A stretch of DNA of 12,128 bases from Chloroflexota bacterium. Lineage in GTDB: Bacteria > Chloroflexota > Dehalococcoidia > DSTF01 > JACRBR01. Position 1 is the first letter of the stretch. The number at the start of each line of letters is the position of its first letter. The DNA is taken from contig JAKAMA010000034.1 of assembly GCA_021813085.1 (NCBI GenBank), forward strand, positions 1 to 12,128, given 5' to 3'. The translations under genes were made by a program, and so were the position numbers. Positions 7,083 through 12,128 of the stretch are shown here, one piece after another. The notes beneath the pieces were generated by a model. It made no database searches. It was not told the DNA's origin and was given only the letters and a program-made list of their open reading frames with translations.

Positions 7083-7125
7083 ATCTCCCCTCTCCCAAGA
7101 TGGGAGAGGGGCCGGGGGTGAGGGC
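7083..7125. repeat. Interspersed hairpin repeat, copy 2
   Basis: The same 11-bp arms as copy 1 (7087-7097 and 7101-7111) and the same GGGGGTGAGGG tail, but the loop is AGA, the reverse complement of copy 1's TCT, and four bases are missing between stem and tail. It ends 3 bases before the -35 box of the next gene. The spacer between the copies (7010-7082) holds no gene that I can see. Confidence 0.8.
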
Positions 7126-7128
7126 CTG

Positions 7129-7157
7129 TTGACGACAGCCCCTGCTCATCCTATGAT
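7129..7157 (+). promoter_or_regulatory. Strong sigma70-type promoter of the diiron gene
   Basis: TTGACG (7129-7134), a 17-base spacer and TATGAT (7152-7157) give five of six matches in each box at the optimal spacing. The predicted start near 7164 leaves a leader of about 45 bases. Confidence 0.8.
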
Positions 7158-7171
7158 TTAGCAGACGCTAA
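7158..7171. promoter_or_regulatory. Candidate operator at the transcription start
   Basis: TTAGC-AGAC-GCTAA is a perfect inverted repeat that touches the -10 box and covers the predicted start site. An overlapping smaller palindrome (CTAA-G-TTAG, 7168-7176) follows. A repressor bound here would block initiation. No regulator gene is visible in the window. Confidence 0.5.
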
Positions 7172-7208
7172 GTTAGGCGAGAGCCGTTCTCCGCGAAAGG
7201 ACTGCCAG

Positions 7209-8306
7209 ATGGCCGTTGACCAGAAGACCATGGAGATGCTGCACGCCGAGCCGGACATCGCCGAGGGGCTCGACCTGAGCTGGATGGACCAGACCGGCGA
7301 ACGCGGCATGTCGGCGCACCCGGGCCGCCGTGGGCTGACGCTCGAGGAGATCAATAAGGGCCCGTACGGCGTCGCTCCCGCGACCACCGAGGACCAGACG
7401 ATGGGCCCGCGTGGCGCCGCCCGCCGCGCCGGCGTCCCACGCGTCGGCTACAAGCTGCCGAAGAAGTCCGACATCTGGTCGGAGAACGCGGCGATGCTCT
7501 ACGAGGAAGCGGTGCAGCGCCAGTGGAGCTCGGCGACCGACATCCCCTGGGAGGAGCTGCGGCCGCTGCCCGACGACGTCGAGCGCGCCTACAGCCAGTT
7601 CTGCACCTTCCTCACCGAAGTCGAGTTCATCGCCGGTGACACGCCGAGCCAGTGGCTGCCGCAGATCAGCAACGACCACTACGAGGTGAAGATGTTCCTC
7701 GCCTCGCAGATCATGGACGAGGCGCGCCACCTCGACGTGTTCCGCAAGCGCGCGCTCGCCAACGGCGGCGGCCTGATGCAGTCGAGCGGTAACGCCGGCC
7801 TGCGCGTGATCATCGAGGCCAAGGACTTCACCGAGATGTCGACGATCATGCACGTGCAGGGCGAAGGCCTCGTGCAGTCGATCTTCCGGATGGGCGAGTT
7901 CATCGCCACGAACGATGCGGAGAAGCGCATCTTCCGGCTGTCGGCGCAGGACGAGTCGCGTCATGTCGCCTTCGGCGTCATGCACCTCAAGTACATCCTG
8001 GAGACCGAGCCGGAGCGCCGCGAGGAGATCCACAGCTATCTCGAGAAGGCGGAGCCGGTGATCGTGGGCGGCGGCGCCAACGGCACCGCGCCGGTCGCCG
8101 GCGGCGCGCCGGTCTTCGGCGCCTCGCTCGGCATCCTCTTCGGCCACTCGCTGGGCAGCGAGGACGAGGGCGCCCGGCTGGCGATGGCAGCCTTCCGCCG
8201 CCAGATCAACGAGTACATGCACCGGCTCGAGGTGGCAGGCATGGGCGAGCGGCGCTACCGCCTGCCCGCCCACATCCAGGCCGTCCTCGACCCGCCGAAG
8301 AACTAG
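7209..8306 (+). CDS. Ferritin-like diiron (R2-like) protein
   Basis: The 365-residue protein has the carboxylate-bridged diiron pattern of ribonucleotide reductase R2-like and bacterial monooxygenase proteins. A first-helix glutamate is E137 or E139 (TEVEF). Then come E171-x2-H174 (MDEARHLDVF), E219 (VQGEGLVQ) and E249-x2-H252 (QDESRHVAFG). The spacings are close to those families except for a shorter stretch between the second and third ligand helices. An aromatic segment, QRQWSSATDIPW (103-114), precedes the four-helix core, and a glycine-rich loop (286-300) lies in the C-terminal part. It probably activates oxygen, but the substrate (hydroxylation, N-oxygenation or other) cannot be read from sequence. 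It is monocistronic or paired with the EVE gene, has AAAGGA (7196-7201) 7 bases before the ATG, and has its own strong promoter with a palindrome. The 7-residue spacing to a second histidine typical of AurF is absent. Confidence 0.75.
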   Translation: MAVDQKTMEMLHAEPDIAEGLDLSWMDQTGERGMSAHPGRRGLTLEEINKGPYGVAPATTEDQTMGPRGAARRAGVPRVGYKLPKKSDIWSENAAMLYEEAVQRQWSSATDIPWEELRPLPDDVERAYSQFCTFLTEVEFIAGDTPSQWLPQISNDHYEVKMFLASQIMDEARHLDVFRKRALANGGGLMQSSGNAGLRVIIEAKDFTEMSTIMHVQGEGLVQSIFRMGEFIATNDAEKRIFRLSAQDESRHVAFGVMHLKYILETEPERREEIHSYLEKAEPVIVGGGANGTAPVAGGAPVFGASLGILFGHSLGSEDEGARLAMAAFRRQINEYMHRLEVAGMGERRYRLPAHIQAVLDPPKN

Positions 8307-8314
8307 GCGGCTAG

Positions 8315-8335
8315 AGAGGCCGGAGGTCGGAGGTC
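8315..8335 (+). repeat. Heptamer tandem tract after the diiron gene
   Basis: AGAGGCC is followed by two identical GGAGGTC units (8322-8328, 8329-8335), again with a 7-bp period, starting 8 bases after the stop codon. Confidence 0.55.
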
Positions 8336-8375
8336 GCGATCTCCTCCTGACGGGCCGCGGACAGCACGACGTAGC

Positions 8376-8400
8376 GAGCCCGGACAGACCGTCCGGGCTC
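8376..8400. terminator. Hairpin between the diiron and EVE genes
   Basis: GAGCCCGGAC (8376-8385) and GTCCGGGCTC (8391-8400) make a perfect 10-bp stem with a 5-base loop. There is no U-run afterwards, so it may be an imperfect terminator or a processing/stability element ahead of the EVE gene. Confidence 0.5.
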
Positions 8401-8452
8401 TCCCATCCCGGTGTGACACCGTGAGACAGCACAGCGGAGGAGGCAGGGGGAG

Positions 8453-8854
8453 ATGGCGTATTTCCTGGCGAAGACCGACCCGTCTTCATACTCCATCGAC
8501 GACCTGGAGCGCGAAGGCACGACCGAGTGGGACGGCGTCCGTAACCCGGCCGCAGTGAACGCCATCAGGGCGATGCAGCCCGGCGACCTGGTGTTCATCT
8601 ACCACTCCCAGGGCGAGACGGCCGTCGTCGGGCTGGCCGAGGTCGTGTCGCCGCCGCGCCCGGACCCGAAGGACGCGAAGAGCTGGGTGGCCGACTTCCG
8701 CTTCGTCCGCCGAGCAAAGAAGCCGGTGACCCTGCGCCAGATCAAGGAGTCGCACCAGTTCGACGACTGGCTCCTCGTCCGCCAGGGCCGCCTGAGCACG
8801 ATGCAGGCGCCGCCCGCCTTCAACCAGTGGCTCAAGAAGCAGGGCGCGTTCTGA
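8453..8854 (+). CDS. EVE domain protein
   Basis: A 133-residue protein that consists of a single EVE domain, a PUA-like fold that in characterised members recognises modified bases in DNA or RNA. The hallmark blocks are present: an opening strand AYFLAKTDPSSYSIDDL, W26-DGVRN-31, and MQPGDLVFIYHS (41-52), with a closing G-RLS-M segment (112-117) before the C-terminal tryptophan. Family knowledge suggests nucleic acid binding, possibly to modified cytosine, but no methyltransferase or restriction gene is next to it here. The start is secure: GGAGGAGG at 8436-8443 lies 9 bases before the ATG. It follows the diiron gene after 146 bases that contain a hairpin, so it may be transcribed separately. 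Confidence 0.88.
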   Translation: MAYFLAKTDPSSYSIDDLEREGTTEWDGVRNPAAVNAIRAMQPGDLVFIYHSQGETAVVGLAEVVSPPRPDPKDAKSWVADFRFVRRAKKPVTLRQIKESHQFDDWLLVRQGRLSTMQAPPAFNQWLKKQGAF

Positions 8855-8861
8855 GGCGCAG

Positions 8862-8910
8862 CCGGGGCGCAGCGAACGCTACGCAGCCTGCGCTCGTCGG
8901 ATCGCCCCGG
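8862..8910. other. Structured inverted repeat after the EVE gene
   Basis: CCGGGGCG (8862-8869) pairs with CGCCCCGG (8903-8910), and an overlapping GCGCAG/CTGCGC pair lies inside. It may help end the EVE transcript. Confidence 0.35.
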
Positions 8911-8922
8911 GGACCGGACGGA

Positions 8923-8952
8923 AACTGACCCGCCGGTGACGGCGGGTCAGTT
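8923..8952. terminator. Bidirectional terminator-like hairpin
   Basis: AACTGACCCGCC (8923-8934) and GGCGGGTCAGTT (8941-8952) form a perfect 12-bp stem with a 6-base loop between two convergent genes. The AT-rich stem base gives a TT on either strand, but no long U-run follows. Confidence 0.7.
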
Positions 8953-8968
8953 GCTCCCCCATCGACCG

Positions 8969-8996
8969 CGCCACGCGCGACCAGTCGCGCGTGGCG
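8969..8996. terminator. Second terminator-like hairpin, 12 bases before the leftward stop
   Basis: CGCCACGCGCGA (8969-8980) and TCGCGCGTGGCG (8985-8996) form a perfect 12-bp stem with a 4-base loop. It is the first hairpin reached by transcription of the minus-strand membrane gene that stops at 9008. No U-run is seen. Confidence 0.6.
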
Positions 8997-9007
8997 GCAG
9001 ATCCGCG

Positions 9008-9742
9008 TTACGCCGCCTTTGGCCGCGCCGGCAGGTTGCCCGCTTCGAGCGCGCTCAGGACGGCCGTCGCCTGCGCGCGCACGCGGAGCGACTCCGCGAG
9101 CGACGCCGCCGGCAGCGCAAAGAGCAGCAGCGCCCACGGCCCCCATTGCGCCGCCGCCATCGCCATCCCCGCGGCCACCGCGCCCAGGACGACGTACTGG
9201 GGCACGAGCCAGAGGAAGTTGCGCTCCCAGACGCCGGCCGGCGATTCGCCCCGGTCCAGCGCGATCGCGCCCGTCACGAGCGCCGAGTTGACCGCCATGT
9301 TCACGACGCCCGCCACGAGCGCCGGCAGCAGCAGGTGCGGGAATGACAGCGCCGCCCCGCCGCCCTCAAGCGCACGGAACGTCGCAACGTAGGCGGCGCC
9401 GGCGATGGCGAACGTGGCAGCGTTGAACACGGTCTTGACCGCGGGCCGCTGCGTACGCAGGTGACCCGCGACGGCGATCGCCGCCGCGGCCATCGCGACG
9501 CCGAAGAGCCCGAACAGCGCGCCGGCCGCCATCAGCGCGGCGCCGCTCGCGGAGACGTGGCTGTCGCGGAAGATCCCCACCGCGAACAGCTCCGCGCCGA
9601 ACGCCAGCGCGACAAGCGACGCCAGCACGGCGGGATGCGAGAGGTCGGCGTGTGCGCCGCCGGCGACGGCGACCGCGGCGCCCGCGACGGCCGTCGCGGC
9701 GATGAGTGCCCGGAGCGGGACTGATCTCGTTGTTGCGCTCAT
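9008..9742 (-). CDS. Standalone multi-pass membrane protein, sensor-like region
   Basis: The 244-residue protein is almost entirely membrane-embedded, with about 6-7 hydrophobic segments, and ends in a short charged tail (ESLRVRAQATAVLSALEAG). Motifs shared with the partial protein at the right end are RDSHVS against GDSRVS, KTVFNAATF against KLAFNAGQF, and AGVVNMAVNSALVT against AGIADFAVASVLVT, in the same order and similar spacing. In my knowledge such regions often precede GGDEF or HD-GYP domains, but here no output domain follows. I chose the ATG at 9742, with GGGAG 8-12 bases upstream; an earlier in-frame start at 9796 would overlap the protease gene. It lies 46 bases downstream of the protease on the same strand, so the two are probably co-transcribed under the riboswitch. 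The function is unknown. Confidence 0.8.
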   Translation of the reverse strand: MSATTRSVPLRALIAATAVAGAAVAVAGGAHADLSHPAVLASLVALAFGAELFAVGIFRDSHVSASGAALMAAGALFGLFGVAMAAAAIAVAGHLRTQRPAVKTVFNAATFAIAGAAYVATFRALEGGGAALSFPHLLLPALVAGVVNMAVNSALVTGAIALDRGESPAGVWERNFLWLVPQYVVLGAVAAGMAMAAAQWGPWALLLFALPAASLAESLRVRAQATAVLSALEAGNLPARPKAA

Positions 9743-9788
9743 CGTTGGTGCTCCCTCTTGTGGCGTGTGTGCCCGCGGGTCCCGGCGC

Positions 9789-11264
9789 TCAATCATTCGG
9801 GACGCTGCCCCACGACACGCTCCCCCAGGAGATCGAGCCCCAGGAGATGCTGCTCCACGAGATGGAGCCCCAACTGATGCTGCCCCACGACACCGAGCCC
9901 CAACTGATGCTCTGCGGCGAGACGCCGGCGGCCGTCAGGAGGAGCTGGTTCGGCGGGATGGTGAGGCTGGCGTCGACCGGGTTGGCCGTCGTCGCCCTGT
10001 CGAGCTGCGGGACGTTCGTGGTCGCATCGGCCGGTAGCGGTACGGACGTGCGCACGAGCGCCGCCTTTGCCTGCCCGGGCGTCCACTCCGGGTGCAGGTT
10101 GAAGAGCAGTGCCGCCGCGCCGCTCATCACGCCCGCCGACATCGACGTGCCGCTCAGCCTGAAGTACTTCGAGCCGACGATGTTTGCCGGGAGTAGCTGC
10201 GCGAGATAGCTGTTCTGGCTGAGCACCGAAACGAGGTTGCGGCCAGGTGCGGAGACGTCCGGCTTCGCGAAGCCGTCCTGCGTCGTCCCGCGGCTCGACC
10301 ACGACGGTACGCTGTCGTCCTTGTAGTCGGTCGTGCCCTGGTCGTCGAGCGCGCCCACCGTGAGCACGAACGGGTCGTTCCCGGGCGCATAGTCGACGGT
10401 GTTGACGCCGGAGTTGCCCGCCGCCGCGACCACCAGGATGCCCCGGAAGGTGAGCAGCTCGACCGCGGCGTCGAGCGGGTCCGTCAGGTAGCTCTGTGCG
10501 GTGTTGGAGCGCAGCGAGAGGTTGACCACGCGGATGTTGTAGGTGTCCTTGTGGTCGAGCACCCACTGCAGCCCGTTGATCACGTCGCCGACCGTCGCGC
10601 TGCCGGTGCTGCCGCCGATGTTCACGTCGATCAGGTTCACCTTCGGTGCGACGCCGGTGTACGCGCCGTCGGAGTTGCTCCCGGATCCCCCGATCAGGCC
10701 CGCCACGTGCGAGCCGTGGCCGAAGGCGTCGCCCGTCGAGCCATCGCGCGAGACGGAGGCGATGACGCGGTCGCCGAAGTCGTCGCTCTTCGTGATGCCG
10801 GTGTCGACGACCGCCACGCCGATGCCCTGGCCGCGGTCGCCCGCGCCCCAGAGCTTGTCAGCCGCGATCTCCTGCGGGTAGACGCTGGGCAGCGTGGAAG
10901 ACGTCGCGCTCCCTGGCCCGCTCGTCGAGGACACGCTTCCGTCGAGGCTCACCCACGTGACGCCGGGCGCCGCGGCGAGGGCACCCAGCCGGCTGCCGGG
11001 AATCGTCGCCGAGACGGCGTGGATCAGCCCCAGGTCCGCGCGCACGGTGCCGCCGGCCGCGGCGACCAGCGCCGCCGGGTCGCGGCCCCGCGCTGCCTGC
11101 GCGATCACGGGGACCGTCGCGCCCGGGTGGGCGGCGTGATAGGCCCAGACGGCCGCGTCGGTGCGCGACACCTGTACGGTGGCGGCGGCGCCGGCGAGGA
11201 CGAGGGCGCTGCAAGACGCGAGGGCGGTGATGGCCAGAAGCCTGGCGCGGCGTGCGAGTGACAT
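9789..11264 (-). CDS. Secreted S8 (subtilisin-family) serine protease
   Basis: The 491-residue protein has a positively charged start, a hydrophobic signal segment (about 8-28), an I9-like propeptide (about 45-110, including SATIPGSRLGALAA and GVTWVSLDG), then the catalytic domain. The triad is D154 (AVVDTG), H183 (GHGSHVAG) and S374 (SGTSMSAG), with oxyanion-hole N284 (AAAGNSG). After a short linker the protein ends in a pentapeptide SWGS repeat (about 452-488). The signal segment also contains LASC (15-18), a possible lipobox, though hydrophobic residues continue after the cysteine, so lipoprotein anchoring is uncertain. The ATG at 11264 is preferred because the Shine-Dalgarno GGAGGT (11274-11269) sits 4 bases upstream and overlaps the alternative GTG at 11270. 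The leader carries a c-di-GMP-I riboswitch and terminator, so expression is probably tuned by c-di-GMP. Confidence 0.93.
   Translation of the reverse strand: MSLARRARLLAITALASCSALVLAGAAATVQVSRTDAAVWAYHAAHPGATVPVIAQAARGRDPAALVAAAGGTVRADLGLIHAVSATIPGSRLGALAAAPGVTWVSLDGSVSSTSGPGSATSSTLPSVYPQEIAADKLWGAGDRGQGIGVAVVDTGITKSDDFGDRVIASVSRDGSTGDAFGHGSHVAGLIGGSGSNSDGAYTGVAPKVNLIDVNIGGSTGSATVGDVINGLQWVLDHKDTYNIRVVNLSLRSNTAQSYLTDPLDAAVELLTFRGILVVAAAGNSGVNTVDYAPGNDPFVLTVGALDDQGTTDYKDDSVPSWSSRGTTQDGFAKPDVSAPGRNLVSVLSQNSYLAQLLPANIVGSKYFRLSGTSMSAGVMSGAAALLFNLHPEWTPGQAKAALVRTSVPLPADATTNVPQLDRATTANPVDASLTIPPNQLLLTAAGVSPQSISWGSVSWGSISWGSISWSSISWGSISWGSVSWGSVPND
9801..9911 (-). repeat. 15-bp coding repeat for the SWGS pentapeptides
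   Basis: Seven tryptophans spaced exactly five residues apart, in units of the form (I/V)SWGS with one unit reading ISWSS, close the protease. The DNA units are near-identical 15-mers, for example the GAGCCCCA blocks on the + strand, so the array can gain or lose units by slippage. Confidence 0.85.
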
Positions 11265-11268
11265 GGCC

Positions 11269-11274
11269 ACCTCC
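11269..11274 (-). promoter_or_regulatory. Ribosome binding site of the protease
   Basis: GGAGGT on the minus strand, followed by GGCC and the ATG at 11264. It decides the start codon and lies about 10 bases beyond the terminator hairpin, so it is not sequestered in that stem. Confidence 0.75.
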
Positions 11275-11283
11275 GTAACGAGA

Positions 11284-11320
11284 AAGGCCCGCCTACCTCA
11301 GCCCGAGATAGGAGGGCCTT
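11284..11320 (-). terminator. Riboswitch expression-platform terminator
   Basis: On the minus strand AAGGCCC pairs with GGGCCTT, and after one mismatch CCTATCTC pairs with GAGGTAGG (one U-G pair) around a GGGCT loop. This long hairpin starts two bases after the aptamer and is followed by the weak U-rich run TTTCTCGTT, just before the protease ribosome binding site. Confidence 0.75.
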
Positions 11321-11322
11321 GG

Positions 11323-11422
11323 CTCCGAAACAGAACCGGCAACCCGGCCGCCGTGCCCCTGCGCGGGGTGTAGGCCCGTGGCTTTGCGTCCCCGCCTTTC
11401 GGCGGGTTTGCCTTTTTCGGAG
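11323..11422 (-). ncRNA. Cyclic-di-GMP-I (GEMM-I) riboswitch aptamer
   Basis: On the minus strand the RNA opens with CTCCGAAA (11422-11415) and closes with TTTCGGAG (11330-11323), an 8-bp P1. Inside are the conserved GGCAAACC (11412-11405), a P2 stem capped by a GAAA tetraloop, the GGGACGCAAAGCCACGGGCC core with the CCUA tetraloop-receptor segment, a P3 tip CCCC/GGGG, and the closing GCCGGGUUGCCG. These match the consensus of the c-di-GMP-I class, such as the Vibrio cholerae Vc2 aptamer. The base aligned with the Vc2 ligand-contacting G20 is G (about 11412), which favours c-di-GMP over the cGAMP-preferring variants with A. It lies in the leader of the S8 protease gene with a terminator hairpin after it. 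Confidence 0.93.
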
Positions 11423-11524
11423 GTGCTATTCGGTTGTCGCCTGGACGCCCCGGCGTGGGTGCGTCCACCCAGAATGTCGGCTCCTCCCGGCCGGATCTGT
11501 TGCCGGACTCACACAAAAGTGTCC
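11423..11524. other. Divergent intergenic spacer beyond the riboswitch
   Basis: It should hold the protease promoter (leftward) and that of the rightward membrane gene, but I see no convincing -10/-35 pair for either. An inverted repeat TGGACGC (11442-11448)/GCGTCCA (11461-11467) and a small ACAC-AAAA-GTGT hairpin (11511-11522, approximate) are present. Confidence 0.4.
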
Positions 11525-12128
11525 ATGAGGCTGCCGGGGGCTCGCCCCCCGGTCGAAACTCAGTCGGTGAGGAACGCGCGTCTCGTCGCCACGCCGCTGC
11601 GCCCCCTGGAGTCGGAGCCTGATGCCCGCCTCGCGGGCGACGTGCTGCCCGCACGGGCGGTCGCGCTCATCGCCGCGCTCGGCCTCGCGGCGCTGGCAGC
11701 GTCCGCCCACGCGGCGCTGGTGCCGGGCGCCATCCAGGCGCCGCTGCTCCTCCTCATGCTTTCGCTCGGTGTCCTCGCCGAGCGCGCCGACATCAACCTC
11801 TACGGCGACAGCCGCGTCTCGATCAGCGCCCTCTTCCTGCTGACCACCGCGATCATCCTGGGGCCGCTGGCGGCGGTCGCCGTCGGCCTCGCGCTGGCCC
11901 TCGCGGGCCACGTCGGGCGCGGGCGTCCGGTGCACAAGCTCGCCTTCAACGCGGGACAGTTCGTCCTCTGTGGATACACCAGTGCGTGGGTGTACCGCGC
12001 TGTCGTGGCGGCGGCTCCGGAGCACCGGCACCTGATCGCGGCGGCCGGTGGCGTGGCGGCCGGGATCGCGGACTTCGCCGTGGCGAGCGTGCTGGTGACC
12101 CTGATCATCGCCGCCACCGGAGGCGGTC
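11525..12128 (+). CDS. N-terminal membrane region of a probable signalling protein (partial)
   Basis: An open frame runs 201 codons off the right edge. After about 40 polar residues come hydrophobic segments beginning at LPARAVALIAALGLAALAA, LLLLMLSLGVLAE, SALFLLTTAIILGPLAAV and further ones near FVLCGYTSAWVY and AGIADFAVASVLVT. The conserved block INLYGDSRVSIS and the KLAFNAGQF motif resemble membrane regions that I associate with HD-GYP or GGDEF proteins, and it is related to the protein at 9008-9742. The output domain is outside the window, so enzyme identity is inference. The start is unresolved: ATG 11525, GTG 11519 or GTG 11567, none with a Shine-Dalgarno sequence. A 7-bp GC hairpin (11534-11552) would lie in the leader if GTG 11567 is used. 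Confidence 0.7.
   Translation, partial: MRLPGARPPVETQSVRNARLVATPLRPLESEPDARLAGDVLPARAVALIAALGLAALAASAHAALVPGAIQAPLLLLMLSLGVLAERADINLYGDSRVSISALFLLTTAIILGPLAAVAVGLALALAGHVGRGRPVHKLAFNAGQFVLCGYTSAWVYRAVVAAAPEHRHLIAAAGGVAAGIADFAVASVLVTLIIAATGGG

Noticed and set aside
6964..7125. CRISPR-like array
   Set aside because: Only two units, each a self-complementary hairpin, with unequal unit length and no further copies at regular spacing.
9743..9796. Earlier start for the membrane protein
   Set aside because: It would overlap the end of the protease gene, adds a polar stretch before the first membrane segment, and the ATG at 9742 has a good GGGAG ribosome binding site.
11423..11524. A second riboswitch on the plus strand for the rightward membrane gene
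   Set aside because: Several small inverted repeats are present but none of the conserved c-di-GMP aptamer segments is found in that orientation.
11298..12031. Minus-strand open frames through the riboswitch and right end
   Set aside because: They run through structured RNA and opposite the membrane protein, with low-complexity translations and no family resemblance.

Overview
The window is GC-rich DNA (strongly G/C at third codon positions) with tightly packed genes, several starts with no visible Shine-Dalgarno sequence, and no tRNA, rRNA, IS element or CRISPR array that I can see. Gene content and style would fit a high-GC Chloroflexota (or possibly actinobacterial) genome. This is inference from protein style only and cannot be settled without a search.

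Region 1 (1-6940) is a histidine biosynthesis cluster on the + strand. It starts from a divergent promoter region shared with a gene leaving the left edge on the - strand. The order is hisZ, a tandem hisG-hisG fusion, a zinc-dependent phospholipase C-like gene, hisD, hisC and hisB. The first four overlap or nearly touch (ATGA overlap, 2-nt gap, GTGA overlap) and look co-transcribed. hisC and hisB are each preceded by spacer DNA containing short repeats. HisZ plus HisG carry out step 1 of the pathway, HisB the dehydration, HisC the transamination and HisD the last two oxidations; hisH, hisA, hisF and hisI are not in the window. The stand-out gene is the 470-residue protein with two HisG catalytic modules, the first with a degenerate PRPP loop.

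Region 2 (6941-9007) has two copies of an interspersed hairpin repeat, then a very good sigma70-type promoter with a palindrome at the likely transcription start. This drives a ferritin-like diiron protein, followed by a solo EVE-domain protein. Strong hairpins separate this from the convergent genes to the right.

Region 3 (9008-12128) looks like a cyclic-di-GMP-linked surface module. A secreted subtilisin-family protease with a C-terminal pentapeptide SWGS repeat is encoded on the - strand. Its leader contains a clear c-di-GMP-I (GEMM-I) riboswitch with a complete P1 stem, a terminator-like hairpin and then the ribosome binding site. Downstream of the protease is a standalone multi-pass membrane protein. 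Divergent from the riboswitch, and cut by the right edge, is the start of a second membrane protein whose membrane region is recognisably related to the first. Such membrane regions commonly sit in front of signalling output domains (GGDEF, HD-GYP), so the cut gene may encode a c-di-GMP enzyme, but its output domain lies outside the window.

Short tandem tracts with a 7-bp period recur just after the ends of hisD, hisC and the diiron gene, and a related pair lies between hisC and hisB.
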